Positions 40,479 to 48,069 of a stretch of 64,000 nucleotides of DNA are shown piece after piece. Every line of letters starts with the position of its first letter. Position 1 is the stretch's first letter. The translations under genes and the position numbers were made by a program. Where the stretch lies: positions 62,001 to 126,000 of the forward strand of contig NZ_JAMGBG010000046.1 in the NCBI RefSeq assembly GCF_023516595.1. Reading direction: 5' to 3'. The notes beneath the pieces are model-generated. The model made no database searches. It was not told the origin of the DNA and worked only from the letters and a program-made list of their open reading frames with translations. The stretch comes from Streptomyces neyagawaensis. GTDB lineage: Bacteria; Actinomycetota; Actinomycetes; Streptomycetales; Streptomycetaceae.

Positions 40479-40862
40479 ATGGACCTCGCCCTCTGGATCG
40501 GTGCGGGACTGCTGGCCGCGGTGGCGCTGACCGGCGGTGTGACGAAGACGTTCGTGCCGAGGGAGAAGCTGGCCGCGGCGCCGGGCGGGGGATGGACCGC
40601 GGGGATCGAGCCCGGCCTCATCAAGGCACTCGGCGTGCTGGAACTCCTGGCCGCCCTCGGGCTGGTCCTGCCCGCCGCACTCGGGGTCGCGCCGGTCCTG
40701 GTGCCGGTGACGGCCGTGTGCTGGGTGCTGCTGATGATCGGCGCGATGATCACCCACGGCCGGCTCGGCGAGTTCCGGTTCGTGGCGCTGAATGTCGTCT
40801 ATCTCGCGCTCGCGGCTTTCATCGCCTGGGGCCGCTTCGGTCCCGAGTCGTTCACCGCCTGA
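40479..40862 (+). CDS. DoxX-like membrane protein
   Basis: 127 residues, four membrane helices: 'IGAGLLAAVALTGGVTKTFV', 'KALGVLELLAALGLVLPAAL', 'VLVPVTAVCWVLLMIGAMI' and 'FVALNVVYLALAAFIAW'. The motif 'GIEPGLIKALGVLELLAALG' is typical of the DoxX group. GGGAG lies 10 bases before the ATG. Function unknown; often linked with redox homeostasis. Confidence 0.85.
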   Translation: MDLALWIGAGLLAAVALTGGVTKTFVPREKLAAAPGGGWTAGIEPGLIKALGVLELLAALGLVLPAALGVAPVLVPVTAVCWVLLMIGAMITHGRLGEFRFVALNVVYLALAAFIAWGRFGPESFTA

Positions 40863-40914
40863 CCTGGCGGAAAACGGTGGTCCGCGCGGGGGCGGGGCTC
40901 TAGGGTCCTCGCTT

Positions 40915-41556
40915 GTGACTGGACTCCCCACGCATCTCAGTACGACAGCGGCCGCGTACGACGACATCGCCGTCCTCTATGCCCAACTGGTCAGGGACGA
41001 GTTCGACTCCCTGCCGCTGGACCGGGCGATGCTCGCCGCGTTCGCCGACTCCGTGCGGGCCGTCGACGGCGGGCCGGTCGCCGAGCTGGGGTGCGGCCCC
41101 GGCCGTGTGACGGCGTATCTGCGGGACCTCGGGCTCGACGTCCTCGGGATCGATCTGTCGCCGGTGATGATCCGGCTGGCCCGCGAGTCCTACCCCGACC
41201 TGCGGTTCGAGGTCGGCTCCATGCACGCCCTCGACCTGGCCGACGACGAACTGGACGGCATCGTCTCCTGGTACTCGGTCATCCACGCCCCGCCGCGCGA
41301 CGTGTCCTCGTACGTCGCGGAGTTCCGCCGGGTCCTCGCGCCCGGCGGCCACCTCGTGCTCGGCTTCTTCGAGTCGGAGGGCGGACCGGTCACCGCGTTC
41401 GACCACAGGGTGACGACGGCCTACCGCTGGCCCATCGACGAACTCGCCGCTCTGACCGCCGAGTTCGGCTTCACCGAGATCGGCCGCATGCTCCGCGAGC
41501 CCCGCGAGGGGGAGCGGTTCCGGCGGGGACACCTGCTGATGCGCCTGGAGAAGTAG
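40915..41556 (+). CDS. Class I SAM-dependent methyltransferase
   Basis: 213 residues from the GTG at 40915. Motif I 'VAELGCGPGRVTAYLRDLG', strand 2 'VLGIDLSPVMIRLARES', motif II 'SMHALDLADDELDGIVSWYS' and motif III 'VLAPGGHLVLGFFESEG'. A TAGGGT box lies 10 bases upstream of the GTG, so a short or missing leader is possible. Belongs to the UbiE/small-molecule group; substrate unknown. Confidence 0.9.
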   Translation: MTGLPTHLSTTAAAYDDIAVLYAQLVRDEFDSLPLDRAMLAAFADSVRAVDGGPVAELGCGPGRVTAYLRDLGLDVLGIDLSPVMIRLARESYPDLRFEVGSMHALDLADDELDGIVSWYSVIHAPPRDVSSYVAEFRRVLAPGGHLVLGFFESEGGPVTAFDHRVTTAYRWPIDELAALTAEFGFTEIGRMLREPREGERFRRGHLLMRLEK

Positions 41557-41572
41557 CCCGCCGCATGCCGGA

Positions 41573-41606
41573 GGGCCGCCCCCGGACCCCCCGCCCGGAG
41601 CGGCCC
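41573..41606. terminator. Hairpin between convergent methyltransferase and symporter genes
   Basis: GGGCCGC (41573-41579) pairs with GCGGCCC (41600-41606) across a C-rich 20-base loop. Confidence 0.5.
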
Positions 41607-41628
41607 CCTGCACACGAAGCGCGTCGTC

Positions 41629-43218
41629 CTAGACCCCCGTGGGGCTGGCAGCGTCCTTCCCCGAACCCGGTCCCGGGGCCGGTACCGCCGCCGCGGCTCC
41701 CGCCCCGCCGAGGCCGTCGCCGTCGCCGTCCGTGTTGATCTTCTCGATGATGGCGAGCCGCTCCGGGGTGTCCTCCGGCTTGATGAAGCCGATGACGATG
41801 TACAGCACCAGCGACACAGCCAGCGGGATGGACACCTGGTACTGGAGCGGGACACCGCCCTCGACGTTCCAGTGGATCGGGTAGTTGACCAGCCAGAAGG
41901 CGAACAGCCCGCACGCCCAGCTGGTGAGCGCGGCCGTCGGCCCGGAGCGGCGGAACGGCCGCAGCAGACCCAGCATCATCGGGATGGCCATCGGCCCCAT
42001 CAGACCGGCGACCCACTTGATGACGACGGTGATGATGTCCTTGAACGCGGGCGAGTTGACCTGTGTGGCCGCCGCCATGGACAGGCCGAGGAACACGACG
42101 GTCGTGATCCGGGCGACCCGCAGCCCCTGCCCCTCGCTCCAGGCCCGCGCCCGGCGCCAGATCACCGGCGCGCAGTCGCGGGTGAAGACGGCGGCGATGG
42201 CGTTGGCGTCGGAGGAGCACATCGCCATGGTGTGGGAGAAGAAGCCGACGATGACGAGGCCCAGCAGTCCGTGCGGCAGCAGCTGTTCGGTCATCAGGGC
42301 GTACGTGTCGGAGCCGTCGCCCTTCTCCGAGGTCACCAGCAGCGGCGACATCCACATGGGGAAGAACAGCACCAGCGGCCAGACCAGCCACAGGATCGCC
42401 GACAGCCGGGCGGAGCGCTCGGCCTCGTACGGGGTGGCGGTGGCCATGTAGCGCTGGGCCTGGTTGAGCATGCCGCCGTTGTACTCGAACAGCTTGATGA
42501 AGAGGAACGCGAGGAGGAAGACGGTGCCGTACGGGCCGACAAGAGGTTCCGCGTGCCCCTCCAGCTCGGGGCGGTCCCAGACGCCGAAGAAGCCGCCGTA
42601 GTCGTCCAGTTTCACGAAGACGGCCACGAACATCGCGATGCCGGCCAGCAACTGGATGACGAACTGGCCGAGTTCGGTGAGCGCGTCCGCCCACAGTCCG
42701 CCGATGGTGCAGTACACGGCGGTGATGCAGCCGGTGATGAGGATGCCCTGGTTCAGGGAGACCCCGGTGAAGACGGACAGCAGGGTCGCGATCGCGGCCC
42801 ACTTCGCGCCGACGTCCACGATCTTCAGCAGCATGCCGGACCAGGCCAACGCCTGCTGGGTGGGCAGGTTGTAGCGGTTCTTCAGGTATTCGAGCGGGGA
42901 CGCCACATGCAGGCGGGACCGCAGCCGGTTGATGCGCGGCGCGAACAGCTTGGAGCCGATGGCGATACCGAGGGCGATGGGGAAGGACCACGTCACGAAC
43001 GAGGTCACGCCCCAGGTGTAGGCGATTCCGGCGTACCCGGTGAACATCACCGCGCTGTAGCCCGACATGTGGTGCGAGATGCCGGACAACCACCAGGGCA
43101 TCCTGCCGCCGGCGGTGAAGAAGTCGCTGACGTTGTCCACTCGCTTGTGCGACCAGACACCGATCGCGACCATCACACCGAAGTAGCCGATGAGCACGGC
43201 CCAGTCGAGACTGTTCAT
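41629..43218 (-). CDS. Sodium:solute symporter (SSS family)
   Basis: 529 residues with about 13 membrane helices. 'SDFFTAGGRMPWWLSGISHH' and 'SGYSAVMFTGYAGIAYTWG' are the SSS start with the unwound first helix; 'RVSASPLEY'-like 'HVASPLEYLKNRYN', 'KAVYCTIGGLWADALTEL'-type 'YCTIGGLWADALTELGQFV' and 'FSHTMAMCSSDANAIAAVF' follow. It moves a sugar, organic acid or similar solute with sodium. The C-terminal tail is Ala/Gly/Pro-rich and cytoplasmic. Two direct repeats and a palindrome lie upstream (43248-43370) and probably control it. Confidence 0.92.
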   Translation of the reverse strand: MNSLDWAVLIGYFGVMVAIGVWSHKRVDNVSDFFTAGGRMPWWLSGISHHMSGYSAVMFTGYAGIAYTWGVTSFVTWSFPIALGIAIGSKLFAPRINRLRSRLHVASPLEYLKNRYNLPTQQALAWSGMLLKIVDVGAKWAAIATLLSVFTGVSLNQGILITGCITAVYCTIGGLWADALTELGQFVIQLLAGIAMFVAVFVKLDDYGGFFGVWDRPELEGHAEPLVGPYGTVFLLAFLFIKLFEYNGGMLNQAQRYMATATPYEAERSARLSAILWLVWPLVLFFPMWMSPLLVTSEKGDGSDTYALMTEQLLPHGLLGLVIVGFFSHTMAMCSSDANAIAAVFTRDCAPVIWRRARAWSEGQGLRVARITTVVFLGLSMAAATQVNSPAFKDIITVVIKWVAGLMGPMAIPMMLGLLRPFRRSGPTAALTSWACGLFAFWLVNYPIHWNVEGGVPLQYQVSIPLAVSLVLYIVIGFIKPEDTPERLAIIEKINTDGDGDGLGGAGAAAAVPAPGPGSGKDAASPTGV

Positions 43219-43247
43219 GGGCCCCCTTCCAGGGTCCGCCGCCAGGA

Positions 43248-43277
43248 TCAGGCATGTGAACGGTCAGGCATGTGAAC
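43248..43277. promoter_or_regulatory. Direct repeat TCAGGCATGTGAAC upstream of the symporter
   Basis: Two exact 14-base copies, at 43248 and 43264, period 16, starting 30 bases before the symporter start on the minus strand. Spacing near one and a half helix turns suits tandem binding of a regulator. Confidence 0.55.
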
Positions 43278-43354
43278 TCTGGGTGGGGTGGCATTCCCGC
43301 GGCAAGGAAGAGGTAAGTCAAGAGGGGGCAAAGAAGTTCTGCGCGATGACTCTG

Positions 43355-43370
43355 GTTCATGTACATGAAC
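43355..43370. promoter_or_regulatory. Perfect 16-bp palindrome GTTCATGTACATGAAC
   Basis: Lies 137 bases upstream of the symporter and 62 bases beyond the end of the SDR gene at 43432. The half GTTCA/TGAAC also occurs in the direct repeats at 43248, so one regulator may bind all three (GntR-like length; inference). Confidence 0.55.
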
Positions 43371-43431
43371 ATCTGGTTGGCTGAAAACGATCAGCTCGGC
43401 CCATCGGCCTCGCATCGCCCGGGTCGGGGGC

Positions 43432-44226
43432 TCAGCGCATCAGCTCCCCGGCGTTGACCAGCAGCGACTGGCCGGTGATCGCCCGCGCCCGGTCGGAGGC
43501 CAGGAAGACCGCCGCGTCCGCGACATCCCCGTCCGTGGCCAGCTCGGGCAGTGCCATCCGCTCGGTGAGCCGCGCCAGCACCTGCTCCTCGGGGACCCCC
43601 TCGCCGTGCGCCGTGAACCGGACGTACGCCTCCACCGGCGGCCCCCACATCCACCCCGGCAGCACCGTGTTGACCCGTATCCGGTGGGGGCCCAACTCCC
43701 GGGCCAGCGAGTACATCGCGCTCGTCAGCGCGCCCTTGGACGCCGCGTACGCCGCCTGCCGCACCTGTGAGGGCGCTGCTACCGACGACTGCGTCCCGAT
43801 GATGACGACGGAGCCGCCGCCCGCCTCCTTCAGGGCCGGCAGGCAGGCTCGGGTCATCCGCAGGGTGCCCAGCAGGTTCACGTCGAGGACCGCCTGCCAG
43901 GTGGCGAAGTCGGCGTCCTCCAGGCCCCCGAAGTAGCTGTCCCAGGCGGCCACGTGCACCACCGCGTGCACGCCCCCGAACCGCTCCCGCGCCAGCGCCG
44001 CGAGCGCCTCGCACTGCGCCTCGTCGGTGATGTCCGTGGCCCGGTACGCCGTGTGCGCGCCGTCCGGATCCAGCTCCGCCGCGGCCTTGGCGAGGTTCGC
44101 CTCCGTACGCGCCCCCAGCACGGCGTTGCCGCCGTCCCGTACGACCGCGGCGGCCACCCGCTGGCCGAGTCCCGCTCCGACGCCCGACACGACGACGGTC
44201 TTGCCGTTCAACAGGGGCAGGGTCAT
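43432..44226 (-). CDS. Short-chain dehydrogenase/reductase
   Basis: 264 residues from the ATG at 44226 (GGAGGT 6 bases upstream). 'VVVSGVGAGLGQRVAAAVVR' cofactor loop, 'YRATDITDEAQCEAL', 'VVHVAAWDS' in place of the usual NNAG, then catalytic Tyr160 and Lys164 ('YAASKGALTSAMYSLARELG'). Ser in 'IIGTQSSVA'. It is preceded by the fourth perfect CTGACG palindrome at 44254, so it likely belongs to the same pathway as the 12201 SDR. Divergent from the EthD-like gene. Confidence 0.92.
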   Translation of the reverse strand: MTLPLLNGKTVVVSGVGAGLGQRVAAAVVRDGGNAVLGARTEANLAKAAAELDPDGAHTAYRATDITDEAQCEALAALARERFGGVHAVVHVAAWDSYFGGLEDADFATWQAVLDVNLLGTLRMTRACLPALKEAGGGSVVIIGTQSSVAAPSQVRQAAYAASKGALTSAMYSLARELGPHRIRVNTVLPGWMWGPPVEAYVRFTAHGEGVPEEQVLARLTERMALPELATDGDVADAAVFLASDRARAITGQSLLVNAGELMR

Positions 44227-44253
44227 CGCTACCTCCAGGGTCTGGCGCTCTAT

Positions 44254-44268
44254 CTGACGGAGCGTCAG
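44254..44268. promoter_or_regulatory. Palindromic operator CTGACGnnnCGTCAG, copy 5
   Basis: CTGACGGAGCGTCAG, perfect arms, in the 80-base divergent promoter of the SDR (27 bases away) and the EthD-like gene (38 bases away). One site can control both. Confidence 0.75.
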
Positions 44269-44306
44269 AGTATGGGCGACCGGTGGAGGAAGGAAGGGAA
44301 GCATCC

Positions 44307-45146
44307 ATGTCGGACGACACCCGAAGCGCCGCCTATGCCGAGCTGGCCGCCGTCGGCCCGTACGGCGTCCGTCCCGGCCACGCCCTGATCACGATGGTCG
44401 AGCCGCATCCGGGCCACGAGTACGCGTACAACCGCTGGTACGAGGACGACCACTACTACGCGGGAGCGATGGCGATGCCCTGGATGTTCGCGGGCCGCCG
44501 CTGGGTCGCCACCCGCGATCTGCAACTCCTGCGGACCCCCGAGAAGTCGGCGATCGCCCAGCCGGTCACCGCCGGCTGCTACCTCTCCACGTACTGGATC
44601 ACCGACGGCCGCTACGACGACCACATGCGCTGGACGGTCGCCATCAACAAGCGGCTGAATCGCGACGCGCGCGTCTACCAGGACCGTACGCATGTCTTCA
44701 CCGCGTTCCAGGACCACGAGGTGACCGTCTACCGGGACGGCGCCGCCGGGCCGCGCGACGTCCATGCCCTCGACCACCCGTACGCGGGTCTGGTGCTGGA
44801 GGTGGTGGATGCCGAAGGGCCCGAGCAGCGGGCGGAGTTGCTGGAGTGGCTGCGGGCCCGTCGGCTGCCGAAGCGGCTCGCCGGGTCCCCCGCCGCCCTG
44901 GTGACGGTCTTCCGGCCGACGCCGCTGCCGCTGGACCGCATGTCCTACGTCAAGCAGGTCGAGGGCGTCGACACCCGCCTCACCCTCCTGTGGTTCCTGG
45001 AGGCCGACCCGCGCGACTGCTGGGAGGCGCACTTCGCGGGACTGGGGGAGGAGCTGGACGGATCGGGGCTGGGGAGGCTGGAGTTGCTGGCCCCGTTCAT
45101 CCCGACGGTGCCGGGGACGGACCGGTACGTGGACCGACTGCGGTAG
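44307..45146 (+). CDS. Two-domain EthD-like/dimeric alpha-beta barrel protein
   Basis: 279 residues from the ATG at 44307 (GGAAGGAAGG upstream). The first half has 'HALITMVEPHPGHEYAYNRW' and 'YEDDHYYAGAMAMPWMFAG', a pattern like EthD proteins (NRWY...H...G...RR), and the second half repeats a ferredoxin-like layout ('HPYAGLVLEVVDAEGPEQRA', 'LTLLWFLEADPRDCWEAHFA'). EthD-type proteins act in degradation of ethers and aromatics, sometimes as small oxygenase or isomerase subunits. The exact family is not known to me. Shares the divergent operator with the SDR, so it is a member of the catabolic regulon. Confidence 0.8.
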   Translation: MSDDTRSAAYAELAAVGPYGVRPGHALITMVEPHPGHEYAYNRWYEDDHYYAGAMAMPWMFAGRRWVATRDLQLLRTPEKSAIAQPVTAGCYLSTYWITDGRYDDHMRWTVAINKRLNRDARVYQDRTHVFTAFQDHEVTVYRDGAAGPRDVHALDHPYAGLVLEVVDAEGPEQRAELLEWLRARRLPKRLAGSPAALVTVFRPTPLPLDRMSYVKQVEGVDTRLTLLWFLEADPRDCWEAHFAGLGEELDGSGLGRLELLAPFIPTVPGTDRYVDRLR

Positions 45147-45161
45147 CCGGAGCGCGGGCAA

Positions 45162-45179
45162 GGCCGAGCCCCCTCGGCC
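45162..45179. terminator. Short hairpin terminator
   Basis: GGCCGAG (45162-45168) and CTCGGCC (45173-45179) with a 4-base C loop, 15 bases after the EthD-like gene. Confidence 0.55.
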
Positions 45180-45255
45180 AGGACGGCGGGCCGGTCGAGA
45201 GGGCTCTGTCAGTTGGTGTGTGTGAAGTTGTGTTTCTGGTGGGGGTGAACCATGG

Positions 45256-45465
45256 TCACGCGAGGTCGAAAGCTCCCCGGTTGACCCCGGTGACGAACGC
45301 GTTCCACGAGTCGGCGGGGAACGCCAGGGTCGGACCGTCGGAAACCTTGGAGTCACGCACGGAGAGTGCCGCGACCACGGGGGACTTGACCTCGACGCAC
45401 GCGCCGTTGCCCGTGGAGTACGAGGACTTGACCCACGTGTCCGTGGCGCCTTGCTGAATTGCCAT
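45256..45465 (-). CDS. DUF397 small protein
   Basis: 69 residues from the ATG at 45465 (GGAG 6 bases upstream). 'WVKSSYSTGNGACVEVKS', 'VSVRDSK'-type 'LSVRDSKVSDGPTLAFPADS' and 'WNAFVTGV' are the DUF397 signature. These partner HTH-DUF5753 proteins, as encoded 262 bases upstream on the same strand; some pairs influence development or behave like toxin-antitoxin units (Scr1/Scr2 type). A longer frame back to 45600 lacks a ribosome site. Confidence 0.92.
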   Translation of the reverse strand: MAIQQGATDTWVKSSYSTGNGACVEVKSPVVAALSVRDSKVSDGPTLAFPADSWNAFVTGVNRGAFDLA

Positions 45466-45727
45466 TTCTGCTCCGCTAGCCGGTTGGTCGTTGAGTTGCT
45501 GTCGCCGAACTGTGGGAACACGCCCGTTCCCGGACCCCACAGTTCGGTTTCCGCCAAGGTCGTTGATTTCCTTGACGTGATCGACGCTACTCGCCAACAT
45601 CGGCTGACGAAGCGACTATTCACTCGTGCGAGTGGCATATTCCCCTTGAGCCTTCCTCTCAGGGGTGCCAAGGTGTATCTTCCGTCCCTTTCAATCCGGC
45701 AGCCCCTTGATTTGGCCCGCGCGGGGA

Positions 45728-46588
45728 CTACAACCGCGCATAGTCCTTCGCGATGTCGGCGATGAACTGGCGGGATTGATCCACATTCAGGGCCTGAGCC
45801 CTCAAGTGCTCATACATGACGCTGTACTTCTGGACGTCCGCCGGCTTCTCCAGATAGAGATCGCTCGTGACGCCCTCGATGTAGACGACGCTGGAATCCG
45901 AGGCGTCCGGGAACTCCAGGATCGCGTACTGGCCGTTGAGACCGGGATGCGCGCCCAGGTCGAAGGGGATCACCTGCACGGTGACGTGCGGGAGTTGGGA
46001 CTGCTCGACCAGGTACTCCAACTGCTCGCGCATCAGGGAGCGGTTGCCGACCACCCGGCGCAGCGCGGCCTCGTCGAGGACCGTCCACAGCCGCAGGGGG
46101 CTCTCCGGCGCGGAGATACGTTCCTGTCGCCTCATCCGTACCTGGACCCGCTTCTCGATGTCCCCGGGCATCGTCTCGGGCAGCGCTCCCGCGATGAGGG
46201 CCTCGGCGTACGGACGGGTCTGGAGGAGCCCGGGGACGACCTGGGGGTCGTACACGCGCAGACTGGCCGCGTCGGTCTCCAGGCCGATGTAGACGCTGTA
46301 CGGGACGTCGCCGAACGCGTGCCACCAGCCCTGCTGGCGCGAGTCCTTGGCCATCTGCATCAGCGAGTCGACGACCCGCTGGTCCTCGACCTCGTAGACC
46401 CCGCAGAGATCACGGACGTCGCGCTGGCTGATGCTGCGGCGGCCGTTCTCCAGCCGGCTGATCTTCGACTGGGAGACCAGCAGCCGCTCGGCCACTTCCT
46501 CGGCGGTCATGCCCTTGAGCTCACGGAGCCGACGCAGCTCCTGGCCCAACCGGCGTCGCCTGACGGTGGGATTGACATTGGACGCCAC
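45728..46588 (-). CDS. HTH XRE-family regulator with DUF5753 domain
   Basis: 286 residues. N-terminal XRE helix-turn-helix ('LRRLRELKGMTAEEVAERLL', 'SQSKISRLENGRRSISQRDV'), then the DUF5753 domain with 'YIGLETDAASLRVYDPQVVP', 'GLLQTRPYAEALI' and 'VQVIPFDLGAHPGLNG'. Pairs with the DUF397 protein. Many such pairs exist per Streptomyces genome; they appear to act as specific developmental or antibiotic regulators. The start codon was set by the family's usual N-terminus. Confidence 0.93.
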   Translation of the reverse strand: MASNVNPTVRRRRLGQELRRLRELKGMTAEEVAERLLVSQSKISRLENGRRSISQRDVRDLCGVYEVEDQRVVDSLMQMAKDSRQQGWWHAFGDVPYSVYIGLETDAASLRVYDPQVVPGLLQTRPYAEALIAGALPETMPGDIEKRVQVRMRRQERISAPESPLRLWTVLDEAALRRVVGNRSLMREQLEYLVEQSQLPHVTVQVIPFDLGAHPGLNGQYAILEFPDASDSSVVYIEGVTSDLYLEKPADVQKYSVMYEHLRAQALNVDQSRQFIADIAKDYARL

Positions 46589-47047
46589 GGGACGTGCACC
46601 TCCGGCTGCGGGCCTCTACTTTGCGTATCTGCTGCTGAGCAGATTGCCACCAAGGCGCCGAGTACCGCTGGAAAACAGCGGATATGCGCTGTGCGTGCGC
46701 CGTTCGCGCCGTAGTTTTTCCGCCCTGGGGGGTTCTCCGCCGAATGTACGGCCAGCACCGGAACATGCGGCCGCGCGGGGCGGCGAGGCCCTGTCGTACG
46801 GACCGGCCCGAACGGTCGACGGATCGACCGGCCGAGCATGTCCGTACGGCCTCGCGCGCCCCGCGCGATCCAGCGGCTCCCGAACCGGGTCCTGGGGTCC
46901 CTGAGGCGGTTCGGTCCGGCGCTGATGGTGCGAGTGGTGCGCACGCTGCGCATCGTGATGCGGTGCGGTGCGGGTCGTTCGGAGGTGCGGTGGTGCGTGG
47001 TGCGGTGGTGAACCGGTGTTGCGGCGGTGCGGTGGTCCGGCGATGGC
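46589..47047. other. 459-base gap with GGTGCG-rich low-complexity sequence
   Basis: Between the HTH gene and the GPP34 gene. The part from about 46921 to 47044 repeats GGTGCG and GGTGGT motifs irregularly and gives open frames on several phases without protein-like character. The first 150 bases probably hold the promoter of the HTH gene. I see no gene. Confidence 0.55.
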
Positions 47048-47806
47048 TCAGTGCGCCACGACGCGTGCCATGGAGCCACGGCGCGGCTGCATCGGAACAC
47101 CGCGTGCGGGTTCCGGTGCGGGTGGCCGGGCGCCGGGTGCGACCTGCCGGCCGGCCGGTGCCGGGCTGCGGCGCGGCTGTGCGGCCACACCGTTCTGCAC
47201 GTCCATGACGGCGTGGGCCACCAGACCACCCATGGGGTCGTGCCGGATGAGGTCCCTGAGCCGGGAGCGGGACGAGCGTCCCTCGTTCCCCGGGTACAGG
47301 TGCTTGCCGAGGCCCACGGCGTGGGCCAGTGCGGCGAGCGCGGCCGTCCGCGGGTCCGGCGGTACGCCGGTCCGGATCGCGGAATCCAGCCGGGCCCTGA
47401 TCTCCCGGCTGATGGCCGTGTCCGTCGCCTGGTAGCGCGTCGTCGGCAGCACCCCGCACATCTGGCCCGCGACGGCGTGCACCATGCCGCAGCGCTCCAG
47501 GTGTGACAGATAGGTCTGGCGCAGCCCCAGTCGGGGCCCGCCGATCCAGTGCACCGCACGGACCGGAGCGCCGCGCCTTCGCAGCAGCTCCAACGCGCAG
47601 TCCAGTGTTGGATCTCCAGTCGGCCGTGGGGACACCACGGCGATACGATCCCCGTCTGGGGCTATCCGTCCGGCCAGCGCCAGCTCCACTAGCTGCGCTC
47701 CGGCCAGACCAAGGTCGAGCGACTGCGGCTGTGCGGTGGTACCCGTGGCCGGGTCCAACGCCAGCAGCAGAAGCTCCTCCGGAATGGTTCTGCGGCTCCT
47801 GCCCAT
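47048..47806 (-). CDS. GPP34 (Golgi phosphoprotein 3)-family protein
   Basis: 252 residues, ATG at 47806 with GGGGAGG upstream. 'IPEELLLLALDPATG', 'LGLAGAQLVELALAGRIA' and 'RRRGAPVRAVHWIGG' are characteristic of the GPP34 domain; the eukaryotic member binds phosphatidylinositol-4-phosphate and Golgi enzymes. Bacterial copies are abundant in Streptomyces with unknown role, possibly membrane-lipid binding. The last 40 residues are Pro/Arg-rich and probably disordered. Confidence 0.9.
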   Translation of the reverse strand: MGRSRRTIPEELLLLALDPATGTTAQPQSLDLGLAGAQLVELALAGRIAPDGDRIAVVSPRPTGDPTLDCALELLRRRGAPVRAVHWIGGPRLGLRQTYLSHLERCGMVHAVAGQMCGVLPTTRYQATDTAISREIRARLDSAIRTGVPPDPRTAALAALAHAVGLGKHLYPGNEGRSSRSRLRDLIRHDPMGGLVAHAVMDVQNGVAAQPRRSPAPAGRQVAPGARPPAPEPARGVPMQPRRGSMARVVAH

Positions 47807-48069
47807 CCATGCCTCCCCGCGTGGATGAATGACAGGGTGACCCCTCTCACATTGGTCTGTCGAGGGTGCGTGACCGGAATGTAGTGGAACCGATAGGTAT
47901 GTCGTTCTCGTCTACCGGAGGGGCTAAGCCCGCACACAGGACACTGGTACATGGTTCGGACAGCGGCGCGGCGCGGTGGTGCGCGGGGTGACTAGTGTCC
48001 GGGCGGTGGGTTTCACAGATCGGTAGGGCGCGTGTCCCGAGGACGGGCGGCGCGCGGGAGGAGGCATCG

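Noticed and set aside
46684..47208. Protein-coding gene in the gap before the GPP34 gene
   Set aside because: Cys/Arg/Gly-rich translation over low-complexity DNA, and it overlaps the real GPP34 gene.
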